The notes under the pieces: generated by a model
What the model was told of the DNA's origin: nothing
Seen by the model: only the letters and a program-made list of their open reading frames with translations
Database searches by the model: none
Origin: Neobacillus niacini NBRC 15566
Lineage (GTDB): Bacteria > Bacillota > Bacilli > Bacillales > Cytobacillaceae
Length of the DNA stretch: 64,000 bases
Direction of reading: 5' to 3'
Assembly: GCF_001591505.1 (NCBI RefSeq)
Contig: NZ_BCVA01000018.1
Coordinates: forward strand, 1-64,000
Shown here: positions 49,849-59,098 of the stretch, one piece after another
Position numbering within the stretch: position 1 is the stretch's first letter
Layout: every line of letters begins with the position of its first letter
Translations under genes and position numbers: made by a program

Positions 49849-50077
49849 TGTAAAATAGATAGCTCTTCTTCCCTGAATTACTGTCAGCTGTACGGAGAAA
49901 TTATCCAAAATGCAAAAAATGAAAAACAGTGAAAAGATAAGAAAAAGCTGCATGAAACACGCTTACATATAATTTGTTGTCGCTTTTATGGCAAATATTT
50001 CCGTTTTCTATCGCTTTGTTTTAGATGACCCTTATGTACGATAATGAAGATATAAATCTTACAAAGGTGGTAATAAT

Positions 50078-50212
50078 ATGAAAAAAGCAATCGAAAGTTT
50101 CATGGATACTTATGGAAAATACATTGCTGTGGCAGCATTTGCTCAAAAACAATGGACTAAAAATGATTTAGAGTACATGGTAAGTTTGTTTAGAGACGAC
50201 TCTCAAAAATAA
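50078..50212 (+). CDS. Small hypothetical protein, 44 residues
   Basis: ATG 50078 is preceded by AAAGGTGG at 7 bases; the protein is MKKAIESFMDTYGKYIAVAA followed by a short amphipathic helix and ends DDSQK. It has no signal peptide; the middle is mildly hydrophobic. A terminator overlaps its stop region, supporting a real short transcript. I do not recognise it. Confidence 0.6.
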   Translation: MKKAIESFMDTYGKYIAVAAFAQKQWTKNDLEYMVSLFRDDSQK

Positions 50213-50234
50213 TGTTGAGAATCGTTTTTTTTTT
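50197..50234. terminator. Terminator after 44-residue gene
   Basis: CGA(C)TCTCAA pairs with TTGAGA(A)TCG and is followed by ten T. It may also serve the convergent GNAT gene. Confidence 0.8.
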
Positions 50235-50249
50235 GCGATAAATATCCTC

Positions 50250-51257
50250 CTATAATAATGGTTTGCAAATACGGTAATGACCTTTACCAGGTACATAGCC
50301 TAAACCTCTATTAAGCTTTTGCATGGCCTCATTTCCCGCTTCCGTTTCCGTTGTCATCGTATGAGCTCCTTCACTTATGGCTTCTTGAATGGACAGAAGT
50401 TTAAGCGCTTTGGCAATTCCACGTCCGCGAAAGTGTTGGCTCACCCCAGTATAATCCGTATACATAACTCCCGTTTCTTCCGTACTAAATAGAGTGGAAA
50501 CGCCAATAAATCGATCACCGTCGAGAGCAATAAATACCCATTTTTCTTTCGAATAATTTTCTGGGAGTGCATCCTTCCGCCACTCTGGAAAGGCAGGAAG
50601 GTTTCCGGATTGCCCTGGGTTGTCTTTTGATGTTTCTACATATAAGTCATACAATTTCTGTTCTGACACCTCACCCGCTATATCAGCTAAGGTAATAAAG
50701 GTAATACCGGAGTTTTGTAATTTATGTACAGTGTCTGAAAGTTTGGATACGTCTAGTGTATTCACGTCTAACCTTAACTCAAAAATATGAGCATCCAGTA
50801 AAAAACCATGCTTTTGTGCAAAGGGAAGGGAGCCTGGAATCCAATCCTTTACTTCAGAAAGTAAGACGGAAGCTTTATGACTGGCAGCCCAATCTTCGAG
50901 ATGAGAAAGAATCAATCCTCCGACGCCTTGTCTTTGATAGTCTGGATGAACGCAAAAAGTACTCGCAAGTTCACCTGGATCACTCCATGGAGCCCTCCAT
51001 GAGGAACCAAAGCCTATGACCTGACCAGCTGTGTTTTCTGCTAACACTCTTATTCTCCCAAAACCTGATAGCAGGCCATTCTCGTTTAATGTGAGTGTAG
51101 ATGTTTGAGGAATATGGCGATCCTCTTCCTCAAGAGCTTCAACAGTTGCAGAACCAGGTTGAATGGAGTTAAACAGTTGGGCTATATGTTTATAGTCTTC
51201 CGGTAACTGAAGATCACGAAGCTTAATTTTTGTAGATATATGATTATTAGATACCAC
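50250..51257 (-). CDS. Two-domain GNAT acetyltransferase
   Basis: A 335-residue protein with two GNAT modules. The N-terminal one has the acetyl-CoA motif QRQGVGGLILSHL (near residue 112), the C-terminal one has HFRGRGIAKALKLL (near 278). Tandem GNAT proteins of this size are common in Bacillus and often have one degenerate site, but here both carry the Q/R-x-x-G-x-G/A pattern. GTG 51257 follows GGAGG by 9 bases. The acceptor substrate is unknown. Single gene, divergent from the PstS-like gene. Confidence 0.88.
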   Translation of the reverse strand: MVSNNHISTKIKLRDLQLPEDYKHIAQLFNSIQPGSATVEALEEEDRHIPQTSTLTLNENGLLSGFGRIRVLAENTAGQVIGFGSSWRAPWSDPGELASTFCVHPDYQRQGVGGLILSHLEDWAASHKASVLLSEVKDWIPGSLPFAQKHGFLLDAHIFELRLDVNTLDVSKLSDTVHKLQNSGITFITLADIAGEVSEQKLYDLYVETSKDNPGQSGNLPAFPEWRKDALPENYSKEKWVFIALDGDRFIGVSTLFSTEETGVMYTDYTGVSQHFRGRGIAKALKLLSIQEAISEGAHTMTTETEAGNEAMQKLNRGLGYVPGKGHYRICKPLL

Positions 51258-51378
51258 TCAGCTCTTCCTCCAAATTTAGGATTAGAAATTTAGTATTCTA
51301 TCTTTCTTAAATAAATCCTCCTTTTTTACAAAAGCTGGATATGGCAGTCCCTCTGATAAAAATAAAATATTTATTTTA

Positions 51379-51411
51379 CCCATTCGAAGAGTTGAATGGG
51401 ACCCTTTTTTG
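51379..51411 (+). terminator. Terminator-like hairpin in 51258-51564 gap
   Basis: CCCATTC and GAATGGG pair around GAAGAGTT and are followed by ACCCTTTTTT. No gene upstream on this strand explains it; a leader or remnant is possible. Confidence 0.5.
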
Positions 51412-51512
51412 TACGTCCTCATTCGGACAAGCGCAAGGGAACCCCCTCTGTCCCTGTTCAATCTGACTACGCAGTTTCCATTTAACGGAAGTGTTGTAAA
51501 ATAATAGAATAA

Positions 51513-51528
51513 AGTGTAAAATTACACT
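51513..51528. promoter_or_regulatory. Operator-like palindrome before PstS-like gene
   Basis: AGTGTAA and TTACACT are separated by two bases. The palindrome directly follows a possible -10 (TAGAAT, 51505-51510), 37 bp before the start codon. Confidence 0.5.
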
Positions 51529-51564
51529 AAATACATACAAGAGATTTTTAGGAGGGGGCATTCC

Positions 51565-53007
51565 ATGAAAAAAAATATACTTCCACTGATTTTGTATTTT
51601 GGTGTAGTTCCACTCGTTCTTTCATTTATCACCATTTTTATTCAAGCAAATAACTTCTTGTTGACTACTATTCTAACAGTGGTCATCGGTGGACTTACTG
51701 CTGGCGGTATCGCAAGTAGAACACTGCACAAAACAGATGATAAAAAAGGGCGGAGCCTTCTATTCTTGTTTCCGCTAGCTTATACTGCAGTACTCTGGGC
51801 CATTTTCATGCTTATAAACAGTGGGTTTTATGGAGCAGATTCATGGTTAGTTTATGGTATTTTTCATATAGCTATGGCACCAATTTTTTTTATGACAATA
51901 CTAATGGGCGAGGGAAGATTATTTCTATGGGCACCTTTAGCCTATGAATTAGCATTTGTATTTTCTATTTTCACATCATTTTTGGTAAAGAGGGCTCGCC
52001 CCGCTTTTAATAAGAAGCAGACATTGACTCTATTAACAGTTTTCGTCGTGGCGATGGGTACGGGGTCGGCTGTTCAGTGGCAAAGGAGTAAAACAGTTTT
52101 GCCGTCCTATGGTTTTGAGTATGGCGGAGGCTATTCTTCTACCGATTTAACTCCTTATGAAGTGACAAATCCAGGAAATATCCTGCCTAAACTAGAATCT
52201 CCATCTACTTTTAAGATTAAAAAGCCTAGCGATATGCCTGTATTAGATGGTGCAGAAGCAGCATTTCCTGTCTATTCCGCATTTGCTAACAATGTCTACG
52301 AAAACATCAGTAATGTCACGAACGTATCAGAGATTGTCTCCTTCACAAATACCATTTATGCCTATGAGAGGCTATTGTCTGGTGTGGTGGACATATACTT
52401 TGGTGCAGAACCATCAAAAGAGCAGCAGGAAATGGCTAAAAGGCAAGGGAAGGAATTAGTCATGACGCCCATTGGCAAGGAGGCATTTGTCTTTTTTGTC
52501 AATCCGAAAAATAAAGTTGATAGTTTAGATGTCTCCGAGATCCAAAGCATTTATTCCGGAAAAATAAAAAGTTGGTTAGAACTTGGTGGAAAGAACGAGC
52601 GGATCATTGCTTTTCAAAGACCTGAAAATTCCGGAAGTCAAACGCTGCTCGAAAAGATTATGAGTGATACGCCAATCATGGAACCTTTGAAGGAAGATGT
52701 TCCAGAAGGAATGGGAGGGATTATCGAACAGGTTGCTGATTACCGGAATTACGATAATTCAATCGGATTCTCTTTCCGCTTTTTTGCTACGGGCATGAGA
52801 GACCATGCAAATATTAAACTACTTGCAATAGATGGAGTCGAGCCAACACCTGAGAATATCGCAAGCGGAAAATATCCTTTCACTGCAAACCTTTATGCGA
52901 TAACATTAAAGAATAACACCAAGCCGACCATTGGCCCCTTTTTGGAGTGGATGCAAGGTGCGCAAGGTCAAGAGATCATCGATAAAATTGGTTATATTAA
53001 AAACTGA
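51565..53007 (+). CDS. Membrane-fused PstS-like substrate-binding protein
   Basis: A 480-residue fusion. Residues 1-175 contain about six hydrophobic segments (near 5-25, 32-50, 65-85, 92-112, 118-140, 155-172); residues about 210-480 are a PBP-like domain of the phosphate-binding PstS type (GAEAAFPVYSAFANNVY near 232, IYSGKIKSW near 332, RPENSGSQTLLEKIM near 352, GYIKN end). The domain would lie outside, tethered to a multi-helix membrane part. ATG 51565 follows AGGAGGGGGC. No pstCAB genes are adjacent, so a sensory or storage role, or a link to another transporter, is possible. The membrane part is not recognised. Confidence 0.8.
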   Translation: MKKNILPLILYFGVVPLVLSFITIFIQANNFLLTTILTVVIGGLTAGGIASRTLHKTDDKKGRSLLFLFPLAYTAVLWAIFMLINSGFYGADSWLVYGIFHIAMAPIFFMTILMGEGRLFLWAPLAYELAFVFSIFTSFLVKRARPAFNKKQTLTLLTVFVVAMGTGSAVQWQRSKTVLPSYGFEYGGGYSSTDLTPYEVTNPGNILPKLESPSTFKIKKPSDMPVLDGAEAAFPVYSAFANNVYENISNVTNVSEIVSFTNTIYAYERLLSGVVDIYFGAEPSKEQQEMAKRQGKELVMTPIGKEAFVFFVNPKNKVDSLDVSEIQSIYSGKIKSWLELGGKNERIIAFQRPENSGSQTLLEKIMSDTPIMEPLKEDVPEGMGGIIEQVADYRNYDNSIGFSFRFFATGMRDHANIKLLAIDGVEPTPENIASGKYPFTANLYAITLKNNTKPTIGPFLEWMQGAQGQEIIDKIGYIKN

Positions 53008-53028
53008 AGGTTGAGGGTGGAATAAACG

Positions 53029-54021
53029 ATGAAAAAGGTAAGATGGGGAATTTTAAGTACGGCAAAAATAGCGCAAAAATCATTAATCCCGGCGTTTGAA
53101 CGAGCGCAAAATGCTGTTGTTGCAGGAATTGCCTCAGGCAGTGGTAAAGCGGAAGAAATAGCTGCTCAATTTAATATCGAAAAGTCATACACCAGTTATG
53201 AAGATATGCTTCAAGATCCAGAGATAGATGCAGTCTATATCCCGCTGCCAAACCATCTACATAAAAAGTGGACGCTTGAAGCGGCCAATCACGGAAAGCA
53301 CGTTTTATGTGAAAAACCAGCTTCCTTAACGGCTGACGAAACAAAAGAAATGGTGGAGTACTGCCGGGAGAAAAATGTTAAATTTATGGAAGCTTTTATG
53401 TACCAATTTCATCCCCAGCATGAACGGGTGAGAGAAATCATCAAAAGCGGAGAGATTGGTGAAGTGAAATTCATGCGGGCCAGCTTTTCCTTTTCACTTG
53501 CCCAATGGGAAGGAAATATCAAAACGGATCCGGAAAAGGGTGGAGGAAGTCTTTATGATGTTGGCTGTTACGCCATTCATGCCATTCGGAATATCACAGG
53601 TGCTGAGCCGGTAGAAGTCCACGTTCATGCCAATATGGATCCAGATTATCGAGTAGATACATCCGCTTTCGGCTATATGCAGATGGAAAATGGTGTTCAT
53701 GCTCATTTTGATTGCAGCTTTGATATGGCATTTAGGGCAGAGTATGAGGTGATTGGAACTGCCGGTCAAATAAAAGTTCCGAGAGCTTTCCGTCCAGATA
53801 ATCATGAGGGAGAAGGACTTATTATCGTTCAAACCGAAACTGGAACAAGGGAAGAAAGAATCGTTGCTGATATCTACCGAGAAGAAGTTGAGCATATCTC
53901 ACAGGTGATTTTGGAGGATGGTGTACCTTCTTATACAGGGGAAAATGCCATCCAAAATATGCGTGTCATTGAGGCATGTTATGAATCTATCCATTCAGGA
54001 AAAATTATTAAATTAGTATAA
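53029..54021 (+). CDS. Gfo/Idh/MocA family oxidoreductase
   Basis: A 330-residue NAD(P)-dependent sugar or inositol dehydrogenase-like protein. The N-terminal Rossmann domain begins RWGILSTAKIA; the EKPASLTADE motif with the conserved Lys is near residue 96, and GGGSLYDVGCYAIH near 172 carries the catalytic Asp/His region. The substrate is not deducible. ATG 53029 follows GAGGGTGGAATAAAC, 21 bp after the PstS-like gene, so the two are probably co-transcribed. Confidence 0.88.
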   Translation: MKKVRWGILSTAKIAQKSLIPAFERAQNAVVAGIASGSGKAEEIAAQFNIEKSYTSYEDMLQDPEIDAVYIPLPNHLHKKWTLEAANHGKHVLCEKPASLTADETKEMVEYCREKNVKFMEAFMYQFHPQHERVREIIKSGEIGEVKFMRASFSFSLAQWEGNIKTDPEKGGGSLYDVGCYAIHAIRNITGAEPVEVHVHANMDPDYRVDTSAFGYMQMENGVHAHFDCSFDMAFRAEYEVIGTAGQIKVPRAFRPDNHEGEGLIIVQTETGTREERIVADIYREEVEHISQVILEDGVPSYTGENAIQNMRVIEACYESIHSGKIIKLV

Positions 54022-54024
54022 TAA

Positions 54025-54074
54025 AAAATCAGCAGAATCCCTTAGCAGTTCCAGGGAATATGCTGATTTTGTTT
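54025..54074 (+). terminator. Terminator after oxidoreductase gene
   Basis: AAAATCAGCA and TGCTGATTTT form a 10-bp stem with an inner TCCC/GGGA pairing, followed by GTTTTGTTTC. Confidence 0.85.
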
Positions 54075-54188
54075 TGTTTCTAGTATTAATTTCCAATATA
54101 AACATAGAGTTTTACCACTTTAGCGAGAAATAGTATGATAGGGAGAGGCTGAATTTTCGAAAGATTTAACGAAAGGGGGGGACTGAGC

Positions 54189-55691
54189 ATGACAACATTA
54201 TTAGAAATGAAAAATATTTCGATTGAATTTCCGGGTGTAAAAGCGTTAAATGACGTATCCTTTTCGACAGAGACAGGTAGTACTCATGCTCTTATCGGTG
54301 CGAATGGGGCTGGTAAATCAACGTTAATGAAGGTTCTCTCAGGTGCCTATCATCATTATACTGGTGAAATATATTTGGATGGAAAAAAGGTTACTATTCG
54401 CTCGCCTAAGGAGGCGCAAGAGCTTGGTATTCAAATTGTTTATCAAGAAGTCGACACAGCATTAATCCCGTATTTGTCGGTTGGCGAAAACATCATGCTA
54501 AATGAAACCGTAAATGATATGGGAAAAAAACAATTCGTTAGCTGGAAGCATATACACGAAAAGGCAACGGACATATTAGAAAGCATTCATGTAAAGATTT
54601 CATCAAAGACATTAGTAAGTGAACTAACGTTAGCTGAAAAGCAAATGGTCATTATCGCACGATCATTGGTTAAGCAATGTAAATTTCTCATTTTGGATGA
54701 GCCGACAGCACCATTAAGTCACTCAGAAACCAAGGAACTGTTCAGGATTGTCAGAGATTTAAAAAGCAGAAATGTCGGAATTATTTTTATTTCACATCGT
54801 CTTCCAGAGTTATTTGAGGTTTGCGCCGATATCACGGTAATGAAAAATGGTGAATTCGTTTGTAAAGAGAAGATTGCTGAAACCTCCCAAAACAGAGTTG
54901 TAGAGTATATGCTCGGGGAAAAACTAGAAGAACAATTCCCAAAATACCATGGGGAAATCGGAGATCATATCTTAGAGGTAAACGGACTTTATGATACAGG
55001 GATGATTAAGGATTTTACTATGCATGTGAATGCAGGGGAAATTGTTGGAATTGCCGGATTGGTAGGTGCAGGAAAATCGGAGCTTTGTAAGGCATTATTC
55101 GGTGCTTCGAAAGTTACTGCAGGTGAAATAAAAATAAAAGGTACAACGGCGAAAATAAAGGATCCCAGTCAAGCGGTTAAAAAAGGTTTGGCACTGGTAC
55201 CAGAGGAGAGAAGAAAGGAAGGTATTCTGGTACAGGAGAGTGTCGCGGCCAATCTTACTGCTGCAAGCTTAGGAAAGTTTGCAAAAGTTTTGAGCTTCCT
55301 AGACTTCAAGAGAGAAAAGGAAGTTTCAAGTCAGATGATTGGCAGTCTGGGGATCAAAACACCTTCTCAAGAAACGAGGGTACAAAATCTATCTGGCGGC
55401 AATCAACAAAAAGTAGCGATTGGTAAATGGCTGATTGCCGATGCAGAAGTTTATATTTTTGACGAACCAACCAAGGGTGTTGATGTTGGTGCGAAAAAAG
55501 ATATATTTGAACTCATTTCACAGTTAGCGAAACGCGGCAAATCGATCATTTACGCATCGTGTGAATTCTCAGAAATTTTAGGAATTACTGACCGTGTATA
55601 TGTGGTTTATGATGGACAAGTGGCTAAAGAGCTGGATACCAAATCAACAAATGAAGAAGAATTATTATTTTATTCAACAGGGGGTAAATAG
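54189..55691 (+). CDS. CUT2-type ABC importer, double ATPase
   Basis: A 500-residue double nucleotide-binding protein of the RbsA/XylG/MglA type. Domain 1 has Walker A GANGAGKST (37-45) and LDEPTAPLS; domain 2 has [16 protein letters not shown] and FDEPTKGVD. ATG 54189 follows AAAGGGGGG. It is the first gene of the salvage operon with a permease, an MtnK-like kinase and an MtnA-like isomerase, so the substrate is probably a 5-deoxypentose or methylthioribose. No binding-protein gene is in the cluster. Confidence 0.9.
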   Translation: MTTLLEMKNISIEFPGVKALNDVSFSTETGSTHALIGANGAGKSTLMKVLSGAYHHYTGEIYLDGKKVTIRSPKEAQELGIQIVYQEVDTALIPYLSVGENIMLNETVNDMGKKQFVSWKHIHEKATDILESIHVKISSKTLVSELTLAEKQMVIIARSLVKQCKFLILDEPTAPLSHSETKELFRIVRDLKSRNVGIIFISHRLPELFEVCADITVMKNGEFVCKEKIAETSQNRVVEYMLGEKLEEQFPKYHGEIGDHILEVNGLYDTGMIKDFTMHVNAGEIVGIAGLVGAGKSELCKALFGASKVTAGEIKIKGTTAKIKDPSQAVKKGLALVPEERRKEGILVQESVAANLTAASLGKFAKVLSFLDFKREKEVSSQMIGSLGIKTPSQETRVQNLSGGNQQKVAIGKWLIADAEVYIFDEPTKGVDVGAKKDIFELISQLAKRGKSIIYASCEFSEILGITDRVYVVYDGQVAKELDTKSTNEEELLFYSTGGK

Positions 55692-55692
55692 A

Positions 55693-56697
55693 GTGAGCAC
55701 TGCGAACCCAGAAGTTCAGCAAAAAAAGCCCTCAAAAAAGGGATTTGAATTATTTGATTTTTTATACAAATACGGTACGATAATAACAATCTTAGCGCTA
55801 ATTGTCATTTTTTCGATTACGAGTCCTGCTTTTTTGGATGGCGGGAACATTGTTAATATTCTAAGGTCCATATCGATCGTCACGATCATTGCAATCGGGA
55901 TTACCATATCCTTATCGGTGGACGGCTTTGATTTATCCGTTGGTTCAACCGTCTCATTAACCAATGCAGTCGTCATTTCCATGTTTGTATGGTTTTCGCA
56001 AAACATCTTCGTGGCACTATTAGCAGCGATTGGGGCTGCACTTGTTGTAGGTGCGTTTAACTCTTTTATGATTGTGAAAGTTAGAATTCCTGATATGCTA
56101 ATGACTTTGGCAACAATGTTTATCATACAAGGGATTGCTTTAACTTATACAAAAGGGGCTACGGTTTCCCAAAATATGATTATGCCGGATGGATCATTCT
56201 CTACAGGTACAATTCCGGAAGTCTTTTCAAAAATAGGGCAAGTCCCTTGGATTATTATTATCATGATTGCGGCGGTTCTGCTCGTGCATATTTTCCTGAA
56301 TTATACGAAACATGGACGTTATATGTACGTGATTGGCGGAAACAAAGAAGCAGCAAGATTATCTGGTATTCCCGTTAATAAATATAAAATAGCTGCCTAT
56401 CTTATGTCGGCAACATTTGCGGCCATAGGTGGAATTGTCCTAGCTTCACGAGTTATGACAGCGGAAATTAATTCCGGTGCACCTTATTTAATGGACGCAG
56501 TAGCTGCTGCGTTTATTGGGTCATCAGTATTAGGTGCCGGCAAACCAAATGCCTTTGGTACCTTCGTTGGAGCGGTGTTAATTGGAATTCTTCAAAATGG
56601 TCTCGTCATGATGTCTGTTCCTTATTACGCAATGGATATTGTGAAGGGAACGGTGCTGGCTCTCGCACTTGCGTTAACTTACTATAAAAAGAAATAA
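55693..56697 (+). CDS. CUT2-type ABC importer permease
   Basis: About 334 residues with 8-10 hydrophobic segments and the RbsC-type motifs DGFDLSVGSTVSLT (near residue 77), PDMLMTLATMFIIQG (near 133) and VIGGNKEAARLSGIP (near 212). The start is GTG 55693, 9 bases after GGGGG and one base past the ATPase stop; the frame is open upstream to 55594 but that part reads the ATPase gene out of frame. It forms the channel for the ATPase at 54189. Confidence 0.9.
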   Translation: MSTANPEVQQKKPSKKGFELFDFLYKYGTIITILALIVIFSITSPAFLDGGNIVNILRSISIVTIIAIGITISLSVDGFDLSVGSTVSLTNAVVISMFVWFSQNIFVALLAAIGAALVVGAFNSFMIVKVRIPDMLMTLATMFIIQGIALTYTKGATVSQNMIMPDGSFSTGTIPEVFSKIGQVPWIIIIMIAAVLLVHIFLNYTKHGRYMYVIGGNKEAARLSGIPVNKYKIAAYLMSATFAAIGGIVLASRVMTAEINSGAPYLMDAVAAAFIGSSVLGAGKPNAFGTFVGAVLIGILQNGLVMMSVPYYAMDIVKGTVLALALALTYYKKK

Positions 56698-56712
56698 TTG
56701 GAGGGGTTCAGT

Positions 56713-57945
56713 ATGAAAGATTTTACAGTTGAATATTTCACGATGACGGAAGCAGACGCGATTGAATATGCAAAAGCAATCAATCTTTTTCCAAAAGAAG
56801 CAGAATTGACCTGTAAAGAAATTGGCGATGGTAACTTAAACTATGTTTTTAAAATAGTAGATGGTAAAAACAATCAATCTATCATTATTAAACAAGCAGG
56901 ACCGGTGGCACGAATCTCGGATGAATTCAAACTCTCACCAGACCGGAACCGGATTGAATATGAAATACTTGGACTCCAATACAAACTAGCACCAGGATTT
57001 GTACCAAAGGTATACAAATATGATCCAATTATGAACTGCACGGTGATGGATGATTTATCCGATCATGAGATTATGAGAACGGCTTTATTAAAGCATAAGA
57101 AGTTTCCGCTTTTTGCTGACCATATTTCTACTTTTCTAGTGAATACTTTATTACTCACATCGGATGTGGTGGTAGAACATAAGGAAAAGAAGGAACTCGT
57201 GAAGCAATTCATTAACCCAGAGCTTTGTGAAATAACAGAAGATTTGGTTTACACAGAACCTTTTTATAACTGCCCTCGTAATGAGGTGTTTGAGGGTTCA
57301 ATGGAATTTGTAAAAGAGAACATTTGGAATGATAAAAAATTAGTACTGGAAAGCGCGAAATTAAAATTTGAGTTTTTGACAAATGCTCAATCGCTGCTTC
57401 ATGGTGATCTCCATACTGGATCTATTTTTATAAAAGAAGATTCTACCAAGGTCATTGACCCTGAATTCGCGTTTTATGGACCTGCCGGCTATGATATTGG
57501 GAATGTGATTGCCAATCTTATTTTTGCTTATGCAAACGGGAAGTTTACGATTGAAGACGAGGAAACAAGAGATGATTATTTAAATCATCTTGTCACTACG
57601 ATTAAGGATGTTGTAAATTTATTTACAGATAAATTCAACAAAGCTTGGGACGAAAATGCAAAAGACCGGGCAGCAAGCTATGAAGGATTTAAGGAATATT
57701 ATTTGGATAGTATTTTAAGAGATACTGCAGCTGTGGCGGGACTCGAACTACTACGAAGAATTATCGGGCTTGCGAAGGTGAAGGATATCACTTCCATTGA
57801 GGATCGTGAAGCTAGGATCCGGGCAGAGAAAATTTGTTTAACCGCTGGAAAGACATTCATATTAAATCGCGAAACGATTAAAACTGGGGCAGATTTTATC
57901 AATGTGATTCAAACTGCTGAACTTACATCTGTGAAAGGGGCTTAA
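56713..57945 (+). CDS. MtnK-like 5-methylthioribose/5-deoxyribose kinase
   Basis: About 410 residues, close to MtnK of B. subtilis (about 400). The MtnK/APH-type kinase fold shows [10 protein letters not shown] (nucleotide loop, near residue 40), [12 protein letters not shown] (catalytic loop Asp, near 230) and [17 protein letters not shown] (metal-binding Asp region, near 250). It phosphorylates C1 of methylthioribose or 5-deoxyribose. ATG 56713 follows GGAGGGG by 6 bases; TTG 56698 is upstream in frame. Context (importer, isomerase, class II aldolase; no mtnW/X/B/D) favours the DHAP shunt, in which case this is a DrdK-type enzyme. Confidence 0.88.
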   Translation: MKDFTVEYFTMTEADAIEYAKAINLFPKEAELTCKEIGDGNLNYVFKIVDGKNNQSIIIKQAGPVARISDEFKLSPDRNRIEYEILGLQYKLAPGFVPKVYKYDPIMNCTVMDDLSDHEIMRTALLKHKKFPLFADHISTFLVNTLLLTSDVVVEHKEKKELVKQFINPELCEITEDLVYTEPFYNCPRNEVFEGSMEFVKENIWNDKKLVLESAKLKFEFLTNAQSLLHGDLHTGSIFIKEDSTKVIDPEFAFYGPAGYDIGNVIANLIFAYANGKFTIEDEETRDDYLNHLVTTIKDVVNLFTDKFNKAWDENAKDRAASYEGFKEYYLDSILRDTAAVAGLELLRRIIGLAKVKDITSIEDREARIRAEKICLTAGKTFILNRETIKTGADFINVIQTAELTSVKGA

Positions 57946-57949
57946 ATCT

Positions 57950-59014
57950 ATGCAAAATCCAGTTACCGTCATACAATCGGTAAGACTAGATGATGAGAAT
58001 GATACATTAGTATTATTAGATCAAACCGTTTTACCAAACGAAACGAACTTCCTAGAATTAAAGGAAATGGAAGATATATGGGATGCAATTTATCAGTTAA
58101 AGGTCCGTGGGGCACCTGCTATCGGAATTGCTGCTGCATATGGAGCCTATTTAGGAGCGAAGAAGTCGACAGCAGAAACCTATGAAGCTCTTTTTGCAGA
58201 CTTTACGAAGGTGAAGGATTACTTAGCTACTTCACGGCCAACAGCTGTTAACCTGTTCTGGGCATTAAATCGGATGGAAGATCGGTTTAAGCAGGAAGCA
58301 GGGAAAAGTGTGGCAGAAGTGAAGGCGGCACTGAAAGAGGAATCTGAAAACATTCGTGCAGAGGATGAAAAAATCTGTGAAGCGATTGGAGAGCATGCGT
58401 TGTCCTTGTTGGAGCCTGGCTGGGGATTACTCACGCATTGTAATGCTGGAACCATCGCAACAGCCAAATATGGTACAGCATTAGCTCCAATGTATTTAGG
58501 GCAGGAAAGAGGCTATAACTTCAAAGTCTACGCAGATGAAACGAGACCATTACTCCAAGGAGCTCGCTTAACAGCATGGGAGCTGCAGCAAGCTGGAGTA
58601 GATGTGACGTTAATTTGTGATAACATGGCGTCGATCGTTATGAAGGAAGGCAAAATTCAGGCTGTTCTTGTTGGCTGTGACCGTGTAGCTGTAAATGGTG
58701 ATGCGGCAAATAAAATTGGCACATCTGGTGTTGCGATACTTGCAAAACACTACAATATTCCATTTTATGTTTGTGCACCGTTATCTACGATTGATTTAGA
58801 GTGTCAAACAGGAGACGATATTCACATCGAATTGCGCCCTTCTGAGGAAATTACAAGTAAATGGTATGAGAAACCGATGGCACCGGATGGGGTTCAAACC
58901 TATAATCCAGCCTTTGATGTAACTGACCATTCGCTAATCACTGGGATTGTTACGGAAAATGGGATTGCTTATGCGCCATATACCGAAAGCCTTCCGAAAA
59001 TGTTTAAAAAATAG
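57950..59014 (+). CDS. MtnA-like aldose-1-phosphate isomerase
   Basis: A 354-residue MtnA-family isomerase. The RGAPAIG motif is near residue 53, the catalytic Cys in [10 protein letters not shown] near 163 and the catalytic Asp in [18 protein letters not shown] near 242. It converts methylthioribose-1-phosphate or 5-deoxyribose-1-phosphate to the ribulose form. ATG 57950 starts 4 bp after the kinase stop and follows AAAGGGG. In the salvage setting it would be DrdI-like. A terminator follows. Confidence 0.9.
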   Translation: MQNPVTVIQSVRLDDENDTLVLLDQTVLPNETNFLELKEMEDIWDAIYQLKVRGAPAIGIAAAYGAYLGAKKSTAETYEALFADFTKVKDYLATSRPTAVNLFWALNRMEDRFKQEAGKSVAEVKAALKEESENIRAEDEKICEAIGEHALSLLEPGWGLLTHCNAGTIATAKYGTALAPMYLGQERGYNFKVYADETRPLLQGARLTAWELQQAGVDVTLICDNMASIVMKEGKIQAVLVGCDRVAVNGDAANKIGTSGVAILAKHYNIPFYVCAPLSTIDLECQTGDDIHIELRPSEEITSKWYEKPMAPDGVQTYNPAFDVTDHSLITGIVTENGIAYAPYTESLPKMFKK

Positions 59015-59023
59015 TGCTGGAAC

Positions 59024-59056
59024 AGCTGAGTCTTATTTGGACTCAGCTTTTTCTTT
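59024..59056 (+). terminator. Terminator after MtnA-like gene
   Basis: AGCTGAGTC and GACTCAGCT form a 9-bp stem around TTATTTG, followed by TTTTTCTTTT. Confidence 0.9.
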
Positions 59057-59098
59057 TGTTCATGTAGGTATGGATATAGCCTGATGGCGCGGTATTCC

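Noticed and set aside
51376..51561. A 61-codon minus-strand frame
   Set aside because: No ribosome binding site, odd composition and it runs across the PstS-like promoter and a plus-strand terminator.
55594..55692. N-terminal extension of the CUT2 permease
   Set aside because: It overlaps the ATPase gene in another frame; GTG 55693 has a good ribosome binding site and starts the family-like sequence.
54189..59014. Classical methionine salvage operon
   Set aside because: Kinase and isomerase fit, but mtnW/X/B/D/E are not present while an FucA-type aldolase and a sugar ABC importer are; the DHAP shunt explains the set better.
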